This document shows positions 11,575-24,285 of a DNA stretch of 64,000 bases, piece after piece; position 1 is the stretch's first letter, and each line of letters starts with the position of its first letter. The position numbers and the translations under genes were made by a program. This stretch comes from Rotaria sp. Silwood1 (taxonomy: Eukaryota; Rotifera; Eurotatoria; Philodinida; Philodinidae): contig CAJNOP010000062.1 in the NCBI GenBank assembly GCA_905250075.1, positions 446,463 through 510,462 of the forward strand. Reading direction: 5' to 3'. The notes beneath the pieces were generated by a model. The model was not told where the DNA came from, did not search any database, and saw only the letters and a list, made by a program, of their open reading frames with translations.

Positions 11575-12486
11575 ATGAGTAATATCGTTACACGAGTACT
11601 TGAAACTAATATTTATATACAACCTATACATTTTCTTTTGGCCATTATTACAAATGTATTTAATATACGTATATTATGTTGTCGTGTACTTCTTTCATCA
11701 CCATGTACATATTATTTTCTTGTCTATGCTATATTAAGTATTATTTATACTTGTTTATTGTGTCCAATACAATTTGTTCGTGGTTTTTCTATTAATTGGA
11801 TAAATGGAAAAGTAACTTGTAAAATGCATGCTTATCTTTTATTTATATTACCACTTCAAGGTAATATTATGCTTATATTAGCTTCATTAGATCGTTATTG
11901 TTCAAGTTTAAAATTGCGTCGACTTCAATCAACAAATGCTAGTCGAATAGCACGAAGAAATATTTTATTTAGTACTCTATTTTCTTTATTCTATATGTTA
12001 CCAATGTTATTTATTTATAATTGGGATGATAATTTAAGAAAATGTTCATCAAAATTGCATTATGCAATTAATATTTATATACTTAGTCAAGTTATTATTT
12101 ATTATATATTATTTCCATTAATAATGATTTTATTTGGTATTTTAACAATTTATAATATTCGTCAAAAATCAAATCGTATAATATTATTTATTTCATGGAT
12201 GCGACGACGTCGTCGTACAGAATGTCAATTAGCTCGAATGTTAATTCTTCAAGTTGTTGTTCATCTTATTTTTGTACTTCCATTCGGAATTATTTATAGT
12301 ATCAATTCCATTGTACCATCTACACAAACGCCTACTATTCTAGCCATACGTTTAGTTTTTGTATCATGGCAACAATGTGATCATTTTATATCATTTTTTC
12401 TCTATATTCTTACTGCAAGTGTTTATCGACAACGATTTATTCGATTATTACAATCTATGAATTGTTTGAATAGAAGAGAGCAATAG
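11575..12486 (+). CDS. Rhodopsin-like G protein-coupled receptor (single exon)
   Basis: A 303-residue protein from the ATG at 11575, uninterrupted by introns. It shows seven hydrophobic segments. An Asn in helix 1 (IITNVFN), a Cys at the helix 3 start (C82 in VTCKMHAY), and LDRY at the helix 3 end (D106-R107-Y108) are class A hallmarks. A basic third intracellular loop (WMRRRRRTECQ) precedes helix 6. Helix 7 (ISFFLYILTASVYRQRF) is degenerate: the usual NPxxY is not present as such, although Tyr and a basic helix 8 follow. The N-terminus is very short (about 15 residues), which suggests a small ligand. Intron-poor receptors of this type are expanded in some invertebrates. The ligand cannot be inferred. 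AATAAA-type signals follow near 12587. Confidence 0.85.
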   Translation: MSNIVTRVLETNIYIQPIHFLLAIITNVFNIRILCCRVLLSSPCTYYFLVYAILSIIYTCLLCPIQFVRGFSINWINGKVTCKMHAYLLFILPLQGNIMLILASLDRYCSSLKLRRLQSTNASRIARRNILFSTLFSLFYMLPMLFIYNWDDNLRKCSSKLHYAINIYILSQVIIYYILFPLIMILFGILTIYNIRQKSNRIILFISWMRRRRRTECQLARMLILQVVVHLIFVLPFGIIYSINSIVPSTQTPTILAIRLVFVSWQQCDHFISFFLYILTASVYRQRFIRLLQSMNCLNRREQ

Positions 12487-15400
12487 TTTTCATAAAATTA
12501 GAAAAAGAAAAACAAAATAAGAAATATTCGAAATCAAAAACTTCATTATGTTAATATTGATATGCAATTTTTTGAATGTAAACTTATAAATAAATATTGA
12601 ATAAAATTATAAATGTTATGTATAATATGATTCCGTATTTTCATAAGTGTTTTTGTGATTTACAGTAATAATTTTTGATATTGAATTTTTATTTAATATT
12701 AAATTTGAAGAAAGATTTTCGATGTAAGTGAAGATGATGGATCATATTTGAGTTGAAATATCATGTTATATTTTCATAGCATGTCTAAATCTTGATAATC
12801 ACATTTCAATGAATGATTCCAATGCCTAGATCCGTATATTTCTGCTGGAAACTAATATTAAACACGGAGTTCTCAGTCGAAAAATGATAAGAACTTGAAG
12901 TAAATATCCGATGATGGTATCCGATTTCGGGCTATAAATTGACGGAATATGTCGAAAAGGAAAACGTAGAAGATGAAGATACCGAAGGGTTAGAGTGAAT
13001 AGAAAAATAAGATAAAAATCTGTTTGTAGTTTTAATAGTTTTTCTTGTCTTCCACATATTTACATAAAATATCTCAATATTATTTCTTAATCAGAAAACT
13101 TTCTTTTTCGATATTTTGCCCTTCAAAGTTTGCTTACAAATCCACCGAATCTGTTCGAGTTATGGTCGACTATAGCCAGAACTAGGATGATTATAAGTCT
13201 AGTAAAGACTTACTCATAGTTCACATTTTCTTGTCTAATTGGAAAATTGTTTCAATTCAGTATTATACTGATTTCGATATCTTATCAAAGGTTAATTCTA
13301 CTTGAGTTGAATACATTACGTTTATGTAAAAAAAAATTGTTTCACATGTAAGATGTACATTGTTTGAATGTACTGATAGAGCATATATTAAGCGAGATAA
13401 CATTCAGAATGATAATTACGGCTATGCATATTTTTTGCTATGATGGCTGTGTACGATTATTAACGAAAATTAAACGAACTATATTTTCTCGTAATTCCTA
13501 TTAGTAATTCAGGTCATGTATGCACGCTTGTAAACGATCATTTTAAACGTTTTTTTTCTCGCCGCTTGGTAATCACATTGTGCACAACATAATAAAATAC
13601 AATCGTCAGGTTGCAATTCTCAATTTACAGCTATTGATGACCGCAAACTATATGAAACGATCATATACTGTTCTGTATTTGGATGTCTCGGCGACTGTAA
13701 TTATCGTAACAGGATAATACAACACAATAAACGATATTATATTTTTGTTGTATATGTCTCGTAATTTCATTATGTCACCGCCAGATTTCATCGACTAACA
13801 GTACGACTCGTTCACGTACCGTATTCATCAGTCTGTATATTTAGAACAATTAAGTAAACACAGAGAAAAGATCAGATTGTGAAAGAAGGAATACAATATT
13901 CGTATTCGGTTCTAGTCACTTCGGATGAAAAACAACAAAATCCAGTTATCGTGTTCGATTATCAAACTCAACAGCTTGAAATTCGTATAACTTAATTCAG
14001 ATTTGTCATAAATATCTTGTATTTTAATTATTTAAGTTTGACAATGAAAGTGATTATTCTGATCTGAATATGATCAATCATCTCTCGACTTATAATACAA
14101 ATCTTATCATTGTTACAATAAGTTTTATTGTAAAAAAAAATCATCAAAAGTATATGATATCGTGTAAAATGATGTTTGAAATTAATCCAGTAGTTTATCA
14201 ATGCGATTTATTAATCGATGAATCAGTACATTAAAAAGATATTCCCAATTGAATTACTACATATTCGAAAAATGATTAAAAAGAAAATTTTTTTGATCAA
14301 GGAACACTTAAAGCCAATATATTTAATCTTCTACGAACTGTTTGATATAATCATTCTTTTTTCTGATACCCATTTCACAACAATATATAGTCATTGAAAA
14401 TGAGGAATGTATTCAAATAGATGAGATGATTCTTGTAAACTACAATTTACATGTTCAACAGATAGATGTTTGAATAATCATAATTCAAATGATAATAGAT
14501 AAGTTTTTGTAAACTACAAACTCTTAATCTGAAATGTGGATAATGATAATGTGAAATGTAGATGATCATCATGAATACGATTTTAAATGATTGAAGGAAA
14601 TCGAAAATAAAATAAACGAAAAGTTCAGATGAATGTGAAGTTTCATTCGATCAATGATTAATATTCGATTTTATTCACAAAAAAAAAATATCAAAATCAT
14701 GTTTTTATATCATCTAAAAATTTATATATCTTCAAAATTAACTTAGAATAAATTGATAAAAATGCCTATTGAGACTAAATAAACGTACGAAAACAAAAAA
14801 AAAATACATGAAAGTATTTAACAAGATTCAATACGAACTTGTTCAATAATATTTTCAACATCAATTTTCATGCCTATTACCTGCAATTCCACAAGAATAT
14901 TCTAAAATACAGTCAACTCAATATCACAACAGTAATGATACGAATCAATTTTTTTCGTCACTACATTACCAATAAAAAAAAAATATCTCAGACTACTATT
15001 TCAAAGATCATTGTAACTTTAAGAAAAAAAAACACCTATGATTTCTGTCAAAGAGTTTGTTCCATAGTAATTCTTTTACGATCCTACAAGAGATGTATTT
15101 TTTTTCTTTCATCAATCAGTCTCACTAGCTAGAAAAAATGAAACAAACTCGAATAATAAAAATGATGATAAAAAACCATAGAAATTTAAACAATAAACAA
15201 GAATGATATACAGTGCTTGGGTTTGTTATAATGATACCCTACAAAGTGTTTTTCTTCTTCAACAAAACAATCTTCCATTGGTCTAATTTTGTGTATAGTT
15301 TGAATGAGTAAGATTCGATGTAGGTCACCTAAGACTTATTTATAAGATATTATGAGAATAAGGTTACAATAAACTTTTGCTTCTAGCAAATTAAACTCAA

Positions 15401-15809
15401 AAAAATAACAACTATTCAACTGGTGTTTTTTTTTTGTTAGTTTGAATAGAACGTCAATGAGTAATCGAAGTAGATTAAAATAATTTGATTCATTGGCTAT
15501 AACATGAATAGAGAAACTATTATATCTGAACAATTTTCAAAAATATGTTTAAAAGAAAAAAAATACATGCAAATTATTGAGATAAGACTCGTATTTTTTT
15601 TTTTTTTGTTATTAATGTTCAATCGATTAGAATGATGATTTTTGTAATATTTCTTTTTACGCAGATTTTTTCTTTGATTGAATATGTAAATCAATTTGTT
15701 TCTCATATGAAACTCTTCATTTACAAATATTATAATTATATTACTTGCTTTATATTTCTGTATTGCATTTATATTTTAATGAGGGAAAAAAAAACGAAAG
15801 GAAGCAGAT
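12487..15809. other. Long intergenic stretch, nothing firm
   Basis: This holds the 3' flank of the GPCR and then AT-rich DNA. The segment about 13380-13900 is less AT-rich, and short motifs such as TCTCGTAATTYC recur in it, but no coding frame emerges on either strand. A weak inverted similarity (about 12948-12975 against 13100-13127, around TATNTCGAAAA) is too short to call an element. Confidence 0.35.
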
Positions 15810-18195
15810 ATGATTGAAATATATAAAAAGCAGAGAAAAAAAAAATTTTATTTTATTTTCATTTGTTTACTTGCTAATCTAATAATCACATCAATAGGAT
15901 TTATTTCATTTGAAACAATATTTCGAATAATGACAAAATTTTTTACACTTTTTCTTATATTATTTTTTGTTCAAATTATTAATGGAATTCATTTTTATGG
16001 TGGAACAATCAACTGGTCACCAGTAAATAATCATACAGTTGAAATAAATGACACACTAACAATTGTTATTGTACAACGATATGCATGGTCAAGAAACACT
16101 AGAACTAGTGCATGTACAACATCAACAATTTTATCACATGAGTTAATTGGAGATGTTTCAAATAATATTCTCACTTGTTTATCTGATTCAACAATATGTT
16201 CAAAAACTAATTTTACTGGCAATATTTCAAGTTTAGTTCCATGTACTGATTATAATACTATGTTAGACATATCTTTTGGTAGTAGACAAACATCGGTAGA
16301 TTTTAATGTGTTAACGAATGGTCTTATTATTGGTTACAAATCTTCGAATGATGGTTGGATACCTTTACAATTAGGTGGTGGTCATTGGAGTTTAGTTATG
16401 TATCTTAATTTACAAAAACGTCCAGATAATGGTTTGGTAAATCATTCACCAACATCAACAATGCCAATAGTAAATTATGTATCGATTACTGACAATACAA
16501 TAATATCTATTAATATACCGATGAGTGATAGTGATGGAGATATAATTCAATGTCGTTTTGCAAAATCAAATAATATATTAAATGGAATCCTTGTAAATGA
16601 ATGTCATGGTGCTTGTTCTACTATTGCACTTCCACCATCAGCACAACTGATTTCAATCAATAATACATGCACACTTCATGTCACTCTATCATCTCCTGGC
16701 AATTATGTAGTAGCAATTCAATTAGAAGATTTTCTAGAAAATTCTACTTATATACTCAGTTCAATACCATTGCAATTTATTTTAATAGCAGTTGACACTT
16801 CAAATTCATCCAATAATTGTTATCTTCCACCGACTATTATCGATATTCAACCTGATTCTCCTCCACATGATTCTACCATAACCATTCAAATGAATGTTCC
16901 ATATAAGTTTACTGTTATTGCTCAAATAGGTTGTTTCAATAATACAGAAATAAATATTACAAATTTTATAACATCAAGTCCACACGGTATGCTCAAAGCA
17001 GAATATCCATATGCATTATCATCAACATTGTATGCTATTGATCATACGTGGACGCCAACAAGTGATCAATTATATCAGACATTTACTTTTTGTACTATAG
17101 CTATTGATAATAATTTTTATTCATCAAATCAATATTGTTTCAATTTATTTGTTGATTATAAAATTAACGTAAGATCATATGAATCAATCACATTTAATCC
17201 AAAATTAGCAATAAGAATTTCACAGAAACGACAAGTATTGCAACCGCGATCGGGCATACTAGAAACAACAACCACAACAACAACTACAACAACGACAACA
17301 GATACTACAACAACAGACACAACAACTATAACAACAGAAACAACAACAACAACAGAAACAACAACTACAACAACAGAAACAACAACAACAACAGAAACAA
17401 CAACAACAACAGAAACAACAACTACAACAACAACAACAGAAACAACAACTACAACAACAACAACAGAAACAACAACTACAACTACAACAACAGAAACAAC
17501 GACTACAACAACAACAACAACAACAACCTCCAGAACAACCAAAACAACAACAACCACCACTACTTCCGTTACAACTGCCACCAGTAGTATGTTTATTCTA
17601 ACATGAAAAATTAATATTTATTGATTTTCTTTGTTTAGCTACGACAATCGCAACTTCCAATAATATTTCCTTAGTTCTTGGTCTTGCTCTTGGCTTAGGC
17701 TTACCTTTATTAATTCTCTTAAGTGTTTTAATTTTATGTTATTGTTGTAGTTCTTGTCTTGTTCCTCTCAAGGCAATACTACGTGTTCGATATGGTAATC
17801 GTACTGAACAAATCTTACAAGAACAAAATAAATTCTTCAATCAAAAAATTACTCATAAGTCTGAAAATCAAGACTTTAACAATAGAAATAATTATCAATT
17901 ACGAAATATTAATGACGTTACTGTTGATTCTACTAATATGTTAGTAGCATCGAATGAAAAACCACAAATTTTACCATTAAATGATTCCAATAATGACGAT
18001 CAATATTCACGATTTGAACTTGATCCATGGACAATAACGACAACATCTTTTCCATCACCTTATTTCAATCATCTTCCGACAGATCCTGTCATGGAAAGAA
18101 ATGCACCACCATTAATACATCCAATAATATCTCAAGTACAAGCTTCAATTCTTGTAGAAGCCTATCACAAACAACAACAACAGCCTGAAGAATAA
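15810..18195 (+). CDS. Type-I membrane glycoprotein with mucin-like Thr tract (two exons)
   Basis: Exon 1 is 15810-17586 and exon 2 is 17639-18195, with a 52-bp GT...AG intron; the junction makes a Thr codon. The 777-residue frame has a second in-frame ATG at 15930 that gives a cleaner signal peptide (MTKFFTLFLILFFVQIINGI) and a 737-residue product, which I think is the true start. The ectodomain begins HFYGGTINW, has many N-x-S/T sites and scattered Cys, and includes a DSDGDIIQCRF segment. A Thr/Glu tract (about residues 485-590, repeats of ETTTTT) resembles a heavily O-glycosylated mucin stalk. Exon 2 supplies one transmembrane helix (SLVLGLALGLGLPLLILLSVLIL), a CYCCSSC juxtamembrane motif suited to palmitoylation, and a cytoplasmic tail of about 150 residues ending in a Gln run. 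It is likely a surface-coat or adhesion protein; I cannot name the family. Confidence 0.75.
17263..17560 (+). repeat. ACA-rich coding microsatellite (poly-Thr/Glu)
   Basis: An imperfect array of ACA/ACT Thr codons interrupted at fairly regular spacing by GAA (Glu) lies inside the exon of the mucin-like gene. It keeps the frame throughout. The alternation of ACA and ACT codons within units suggests expansion by whole blocks of about 8-9 codons rather than triplet slippage alone. The long valine-rich frame on the opposite strand is a shadow of this repeat. Confidence 0.85.
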
Positions 18196-21100
18196 TAAAA
18201 CATATTTTTAGATTTCATAGTTAAAATTTAGTTGATTGTTAATAATTTTAATAATATTCTATCTTAAATAACTTCGATTATTATTCTAAAGAAGCTCAAA
18301 CTTTTTGATATTTCTCGTTCTTCAGTTATACATAACTCATTTGACTTTCTAAAAAGAAAAAGAATATTTCAAATCATTATAATATTTATGTCGAGACAAA
18401 AACAACAAAGGAATGTTAGATTATATATTATTAAAATGTTGCACTTTATCCTGTGTTTCTTTTCTTCATATAATATTCTTTCATTATAAACATCTTTATG
18501 TCTGTATTTATTAGATTGAACTAATATTATAGAATATCAGTCGCCAATGTCATTGCTTTAAATATTCTTTGTCTTTTGAAATATATAAATTCAGTTCATG
18601 TCAACATAGTTAAAAACAAAAAGAAATGTCACACAATGTAATCATTATAGATGATTGTAGATGCATGCTTTAACATAAAAATGTATGTAATGAGAAACTT
18701 TCTTTTTGTCTTGTAGTAATTATAATTAAAACTGAAGATAATTCAAAGAAAAATCATGACAAAAAAAGTCTTTCAACAAAAAGCATAAAACTGTAGTATT
18801 TTAATGACAATTACAGGCCGAAATTTTCATGTCTTGTTTTTGTGCTTTTATATTTCTTTTTTGTATAAAAGAGAAGATATCTATTATGAGTTCTATCTAT
18901 AATCGTATAGAGATCATGACATACTACAATTATTTCTATTCTAAAAGCAGGTAACTAGAAATAAATCATTTTAAGAATATATAACTTTTGTCTTATCTTG
19001 ATTTTATTTTGTCACTATCACATGTTTATTTGTATTTCATTTGTTCGAATATATACTCTTACATTATACCATAAATATCATTTAGTTTATATCGTTTTGG
19101 TTAGTTGTTCTTATTAATTTAGCAAAAAAAAATTGAGATGTATTGTCAAAACGAACACGGAAAGGTTATTAAAACCGTTCGAAAAGTGCTTTGAAATGTT
19201 TTTTGATACGCATATTAACAACGGATCTTGTTAATATAATAATAAATTATATGTAAATGACATATAAATCTAAAGGAATAGGCAAAGAGAAAGAAGCAAA
19301 CGACGATGCAGATGATCCTATCGATATTGAAACAAAATAATTATAAAAAATTCTATTAAATGAAAAAAAAAAGTTCAGATAATGTTTCTGAATTTAGTGA
19401 TACGAGAAGTAGATAGTCATTGGAGATGCTTTTTTGCTCATATTAAATCATTTCTTATATATACCATGTAAATAAGTTTCAAAAGTTAACAAAGTAATGT
19501 CACCTTATTTTTTTTTCTCTTTCATATGTTTCTCATAAGGTTACTTGAATAATCTGTTGGTATTGTTATCGTATTACGTAACTTATATAATCCTGCAGAA
19601 AATATCGCAATATGGTGATATAGTAATACATAGTTGGTTCACCAGAAATGATCAAACAATCATCACTCGAAGTTTATCGCTAAAATACTGTATTTTTTTT
19701 TATTTGAAACATAATCTATTACTGAAACAAAGTTATGGAACTTCAATAATAGGTCAAAAAAGAAAAAGAAATTTCTTTTTTACTTCGATACAAGATTCTA
19801 TGTATATTATCTAACAAGGAAAGTCTCTCAACTAATTAATCATTTTTGATTCAGGACTCTCTGAATTATGTAAACCGTAATGAGTTCTGAATATTTTAAA
19901 AAGAGTTCAGACCCATGACTTATTACTGCGAAGCATGAAAATCATTCCCTGTCCAATTTTCTCCTATGCTCAAAAAAAACTGCTTGACTTCGTCAAATCC
20001 AATCAATTTTAGCAAAACTTTTCAATCGGTTTTCTGAGTAATCGTCCTCTCCTTCACCAATCCTAGCGCATCACTGTTTTTTATGGTGTTTTTTAACTCA
20101 ATGCTTTGATTTCCTTCAGAAAAACTACTTTCAATTTTCAACTTGAAACTTTACATAAAGATAAGTTTTAATGACAATAGTTTATTATGGAAATCTTAGA
20201 TCTTTTATATCGCTCATATACATCAATAGATGCGATGTTCTTATTTCAGAATAGAAGCAAATCAAAAGATTTGAAACTTTTCCAACAAACTATTTTCGTT
20301 AAGATTAATCTCTACACAAAGTGTCAAGTTAAAATTCGAAAATCAATTGTCTTAGTATTTCTGAGGACTCTAACATTCAGTTTAAAAATATTCTATATTG
20401 TTGAAGCATTTCTAAAACCCATAAGCTAAGAATCTAAGCTCTTTTCAAAATGGCCATAATTGATTAGAGTCTTCATAATTCACATAACTTTGATTAAAAA
20501 ACGATTAATCAGTTGAAAGATTTCCTTTGTAAGTGTATAATAAGTATTTCCAGTAACAAAGGACAAAGAAATAATATCTGTATATAACGCAGCATGAAAT
20601 GTCAGAAAGCTTGATGATTTATTCATCTAATATAGATAGATATAATAGATTCAAAAAGAAACATATTTATTAAAAGTTTATAATTTAAAGATAAAGGTGT
20701 ATTTTAACCAATAGTTTCTCATATTATAATTAATTATTTTCAAGAGTTTATTAGAAAAAAAAACCATGACAAAGTACTGAGTGCCATCTAGTATATGCTT
20801 CTGAGTGAAGCAGCTATTTGTGATGAGTTATATATCTGAACGCAAAGCGAATGTCTTCGTAGAGAATTATATATTTGATGAGAATACACTATACTGAATT
20901 CTTCAGAAGTATTCATTTTCTTATTGTTTTTTTTTAATCCTATTTACAAGTCTTTGCAATCGTCAAACTGAATTAGCCATTAGTTCGTCATTGTTAAACA
21001 TACTTGCAATTCATAAAATCTATCTTTTCATAGTTATGATTCTATAAAGAGCAATTAGAATATTTTATCTTTTATGAATGTTTCTGTAGATCCCTACTAC

Positions 21101-21302
21101 GTTATGCTCGATGTTTTCTGACATGTAAAGTATGAAAGGATATCAAAATAATCAATCGTATTCTTAATGATATAGAATATTGACATCATAGAAATATCAT
21201 ATTTAAAATATTAATATTCATTGCTTAACTTTTTTTGTTTTTTTTAGATTACTATTAATATATGTTTTAATATTTAGTGACGAGCATATTAATCAATCCG
21301 AA
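18196..21302. other. Intergenic stretch, no gene recognised
   Basis: AT-rich sequence between the mucin-like gene and the second GPCR. Frames at 19545-19814 (non-ATG start) and 20187-20429 (ATG) have the Phe/Ile/Lys-rich makeup of chance frames. The block 19900-20160 is somewhat less AT-rich and could be an old repeat. No inverted ends were found. Confidence 0.4.
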
Positions 21303-23302
21303 ATGACAATCATAGGTGATAATAATACTATTTTAAATTCAACATCGTTCAATCAAAATAAACTGCCTAATTATTCAGTTGGTTTTTGGATTTATCTCAT
21401 TATGTTTATTTTATCGATTTGTTGTTCTATATTTATATTTTTACAATTTATCTTCAAACGTACATTGAGAATAAACATCAATAATCATGTTATTTTGGCT
21501 GTATTGATTTGCAGTTTTTTACAGGTAAACGATACTTAAGAATAAAAATAGAAATGTATTGATTTGAAAATCTTTCTAAAAAGATTTGCAAAAATCTCAG
21601 GAAATAAAAGCTGTTAGTGTAATCATTACGAAATTAGAATGTGTAATACTATGCAGTAATAGCTGTTGTTAATTACAAGGAGATTATTTTATTCTATCTA
21701 TTTTGGAATGCATTTCTTCACTATCCTGTTATTTAGTCGTCGAGAAATGCAATTAGGAAATAATTGATATACGTTCTTTAATCAATTTTTAACAAAGTCT
21801 GTAACAAATAAGAGACGTTTCTAAAGATATCTGTTATGTCTTCGAGGGGAGGAGCACAGAATGCATCTAGGTGAATATTTAGCTAAAGTTTTTTTTTACA
21901 ATTTCGTCCGAATATTTAGTTCCCTCAAAAATGGGCAATCTACTCACATCGAACCTTCAAGAATGTTCTTCTATCTATTGTTTCTAATCTCTGTTAGTTC
22001 AAACATTTGCTAATCTTCACGATAGACTTCCAAAAAACTTAGGTTTTCAGATATTTTTTTTGACATTGAAAAATATTTAATCGATAAAAATAGTATGTTC
22101 GAAATTAGTGCATTAAACTACGTTGAATGATATAAAATGTACAGCAATGTTCTTGAAAAAAATGAGAGCACGATTGCCTCCTCAGGCATGCTTCATTGAA
22201 AAACTTTTTTTTTCTAAAAAACTTTCCGACGTCATATTCCATCATTTTTAATTAAGAAAGTCAGAAATCCATCCGCCATGCTAAAAACACACACTTGAAA
22301 GAATCTAAATTTCTACCCATATACTTCAACACTGCACTTAGATTGTGTTTCACAAAAGTTTCGCTTGTGAATTTCCTTTTATAAAACTGACAAGACAAAA
22401 ATTCTATTAAATTAATTTTATTGATAAATAGTAACGATGATTGAGATTAATATAATATGATATTATAGGTAATCAGTGAATTACCACTTGTTTTGGTTTA
22501 TTTTCGAACACATATTGCTTTAATTCCATCGGATACATTTTGTGCAATATGGTGTTATGTTGATTATGTATTTAATGTTATTATTCTTCTGCTTATATGT
22601 CATGCATCAATTGAACGTTATTTACTTGTATTTCATCATCTATTTATTTATCGTCATTTAATTTTACTTCATTATTTACCAATAATTTTTTCTATTATTT
22701 ATCCATGTTTATTTTATTTTGGATTTATTTTTTTCTATCCATGTATCAGTCAATATGATTATACAAAAATAACTTGTCAAGGACCTTGTTATCTTTTTGA
22801 ACGTATACCTGGTTCAATTGATTTATTAATTAATCTTACATTACCATTATTTATTTCTATATTAAGTAATATATTTCTACTTGGTCGAGTTGTTCATCAA
22901 AAACATCGTATGAAACAACAACGAAAATGGAAGAAAAATCGACGACTTGTTATTCAATTGATATCAATTGTTATTGTTCATAATTTAATTTGGCTTCCTA
23001 TTATAATTTGTCTTTTAATTGAACTTTTTTCTCCCAAAGTAGACCAAGTTCTTATTGATTTAAGTGTTAATCTTTTTACATATTCTATTTATATTGCTAT
23101 TATGATTTGTCCATTTGTTTCATTACTTGGTCTTCATGATATAGGACGACAATTCTTTTCACAAACTTCAATATCCAACAAAATTTTAAATATAATACGA
23201 CCTAGAACACGTACACGAGTTATACATGTATCACCTATATCTTTGACACCATTGCCACAAACAAAATATATTCCAAAGTTAAATAACAAATTTGAAAAAT
23301 AG
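21303..23302 (+). CDS. Rhodopsin-like G protein-coupled receptor (two exons)
   Basis: Exon 1 (21303-21524) encodes residues 1-74: an N-glycosylated extracellular start (NNT, NST), helix 1 and part of helix 2. Exon 2 (22469-23302) supplies the rest, for 351 residues in total. The 944-bp intron runs from CAG|GTAAAC to ATTATAG|GTAATC in phase 0. Joining gives a continuous helix 2 (VILAVLICSFLQVISELPLVLVYF), which supports the structure. The helix 3 Cys is C99, and the DRY position is E123-R124-Y125 (ASIERYLLVF). An NLTLPLF helix 5 is followed by a very basic third loop (KQQRKWKKNRR) and a helix 6 ending NLIWLPIIICLL. Helix 7 reads YIAIMICPFVSLLGLHDIGRQFF, with CP in place of NP. The ligand is unknown. 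The gene is unrelated in detail to the GPCR at 11575. Confidence 0.82.
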
Positions 23303-23431
23303 ATTACTGCCATTACAACTAATTTTCATGTTATACAGCAAAATTAATATAAATAAACAAATGTTTATTGTATTGTCTTGTACTATTGTCATTATAAATA
23401 AATTTTATGTAAGCGATATAGTATTTGGTAT
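23303..23431. other. 3' flank of the second GPCR
   Basis: Short AT-rich 3' flank with an AATAAA-like string near 23351-23356 that could serve polyadenylation. The flank runs straight into the inverted-repeat element. Confidence 0.35.
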
Positions 23432-24285
23432 ATATATATGGGCTAAATCATTCGTTAGCAACGTGACATTGCAAACTTGGAGTATGCATATCGCGGAATT
23501 ATCAGCTAGTTTAGGTATGATTTTTGCATCTTGTACGAGTCTCTATTTACTCTAGATGCCATGAAAAAATCAACACTCTAGAATTTTGTTCAGAGAAATT
23601 ATTAACGAAAAACTAGCGTTAGCAGCGTGACACCAAAAAAGGACATCAACTGTCATTTGATACACTTTGGGTTTTAAAAATTTCCAAATGTTGCACAATT
23701 GCCGAAAACTTAATACGCAATACTAGACATGACTCCTAAGGCTAACCAAATCCCGGTGTAAAATTATTTTGTGCATGTCTAGGTTTTTCAAAAAATAAAA
23801 TTTATTCGGCGTTAGCGACATGACTGAGTACGACTTCACTACCGATCAAATGCTCTGGTAACGAACTGAAAAGTTCAAAATCGATTCCAAGGGGCTCATG
23901 TTGATGGTAGGAGTCCCTAGAATAATACTAAGACAAATATTTTCGTTTCAGCTCTGTCTAAAGGATCTGAAAGGTCGATTTTTTGGAAGGAAATTTTTGA
24001 AGTCTAATCTTTCTGAAAATTTTATTATATATGCGGCTCATATCCTAGAGCCTATCCTGAAGTTTTCAAGTTTTTTCGTCATTTGGTTATCGAGATATTC
24101 GCTAGTTACTTCTTAATTAGTTAATTGGTTAATTAGATAATTAATTTATTAATAACCATGTGAAAGAGAAGACAATTTTACATAAATCTATGCAAAAAAA
24201 TTCACTCAAAAACCGATACTGATAGAGAATTGCATTCAAATACAATGGGTGCATGTTACGTTTTCGCTGATTTAGCCCATATATA
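23432..24285. mobile_element. Inverted-terminal-repeat element (about 0.85 kb), non-autonomous
   Basis: The left end TATATATGGGCTAAATCA (about 23433-23450) is matched inverted at the right end (...TGATTTAGCCCATATATA, to 24285). Just inside, both carry an AACGTRACA motif. The interior is less AT-rich than its surroundings and has recurring GCGTTAGC[A/G][G/A]C[A/G]TGAC motifs (about 23612 and 23810). A 72-codon frame inside (23898-24116) does not look like transposase. The TATATA boundary again suggests a TA-targeting family, but the duplication is not resolvable. Confidence 0.6.

Noticed and set aside
12948-13127. Possible inverted repeat around TATNTCGAAAA
   Set aside because: Only about 20 bp with mismatches; not enough to separate from chance or from the family at 2436-3057.
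17156-17581. 141-residue valine-rich frame on the minus strand
   Set aside because: It is the antisense shadow of the ACA/GAA-rich Thr/Glu tract; poly-Val arises mechanically from TGT/GTT codons.
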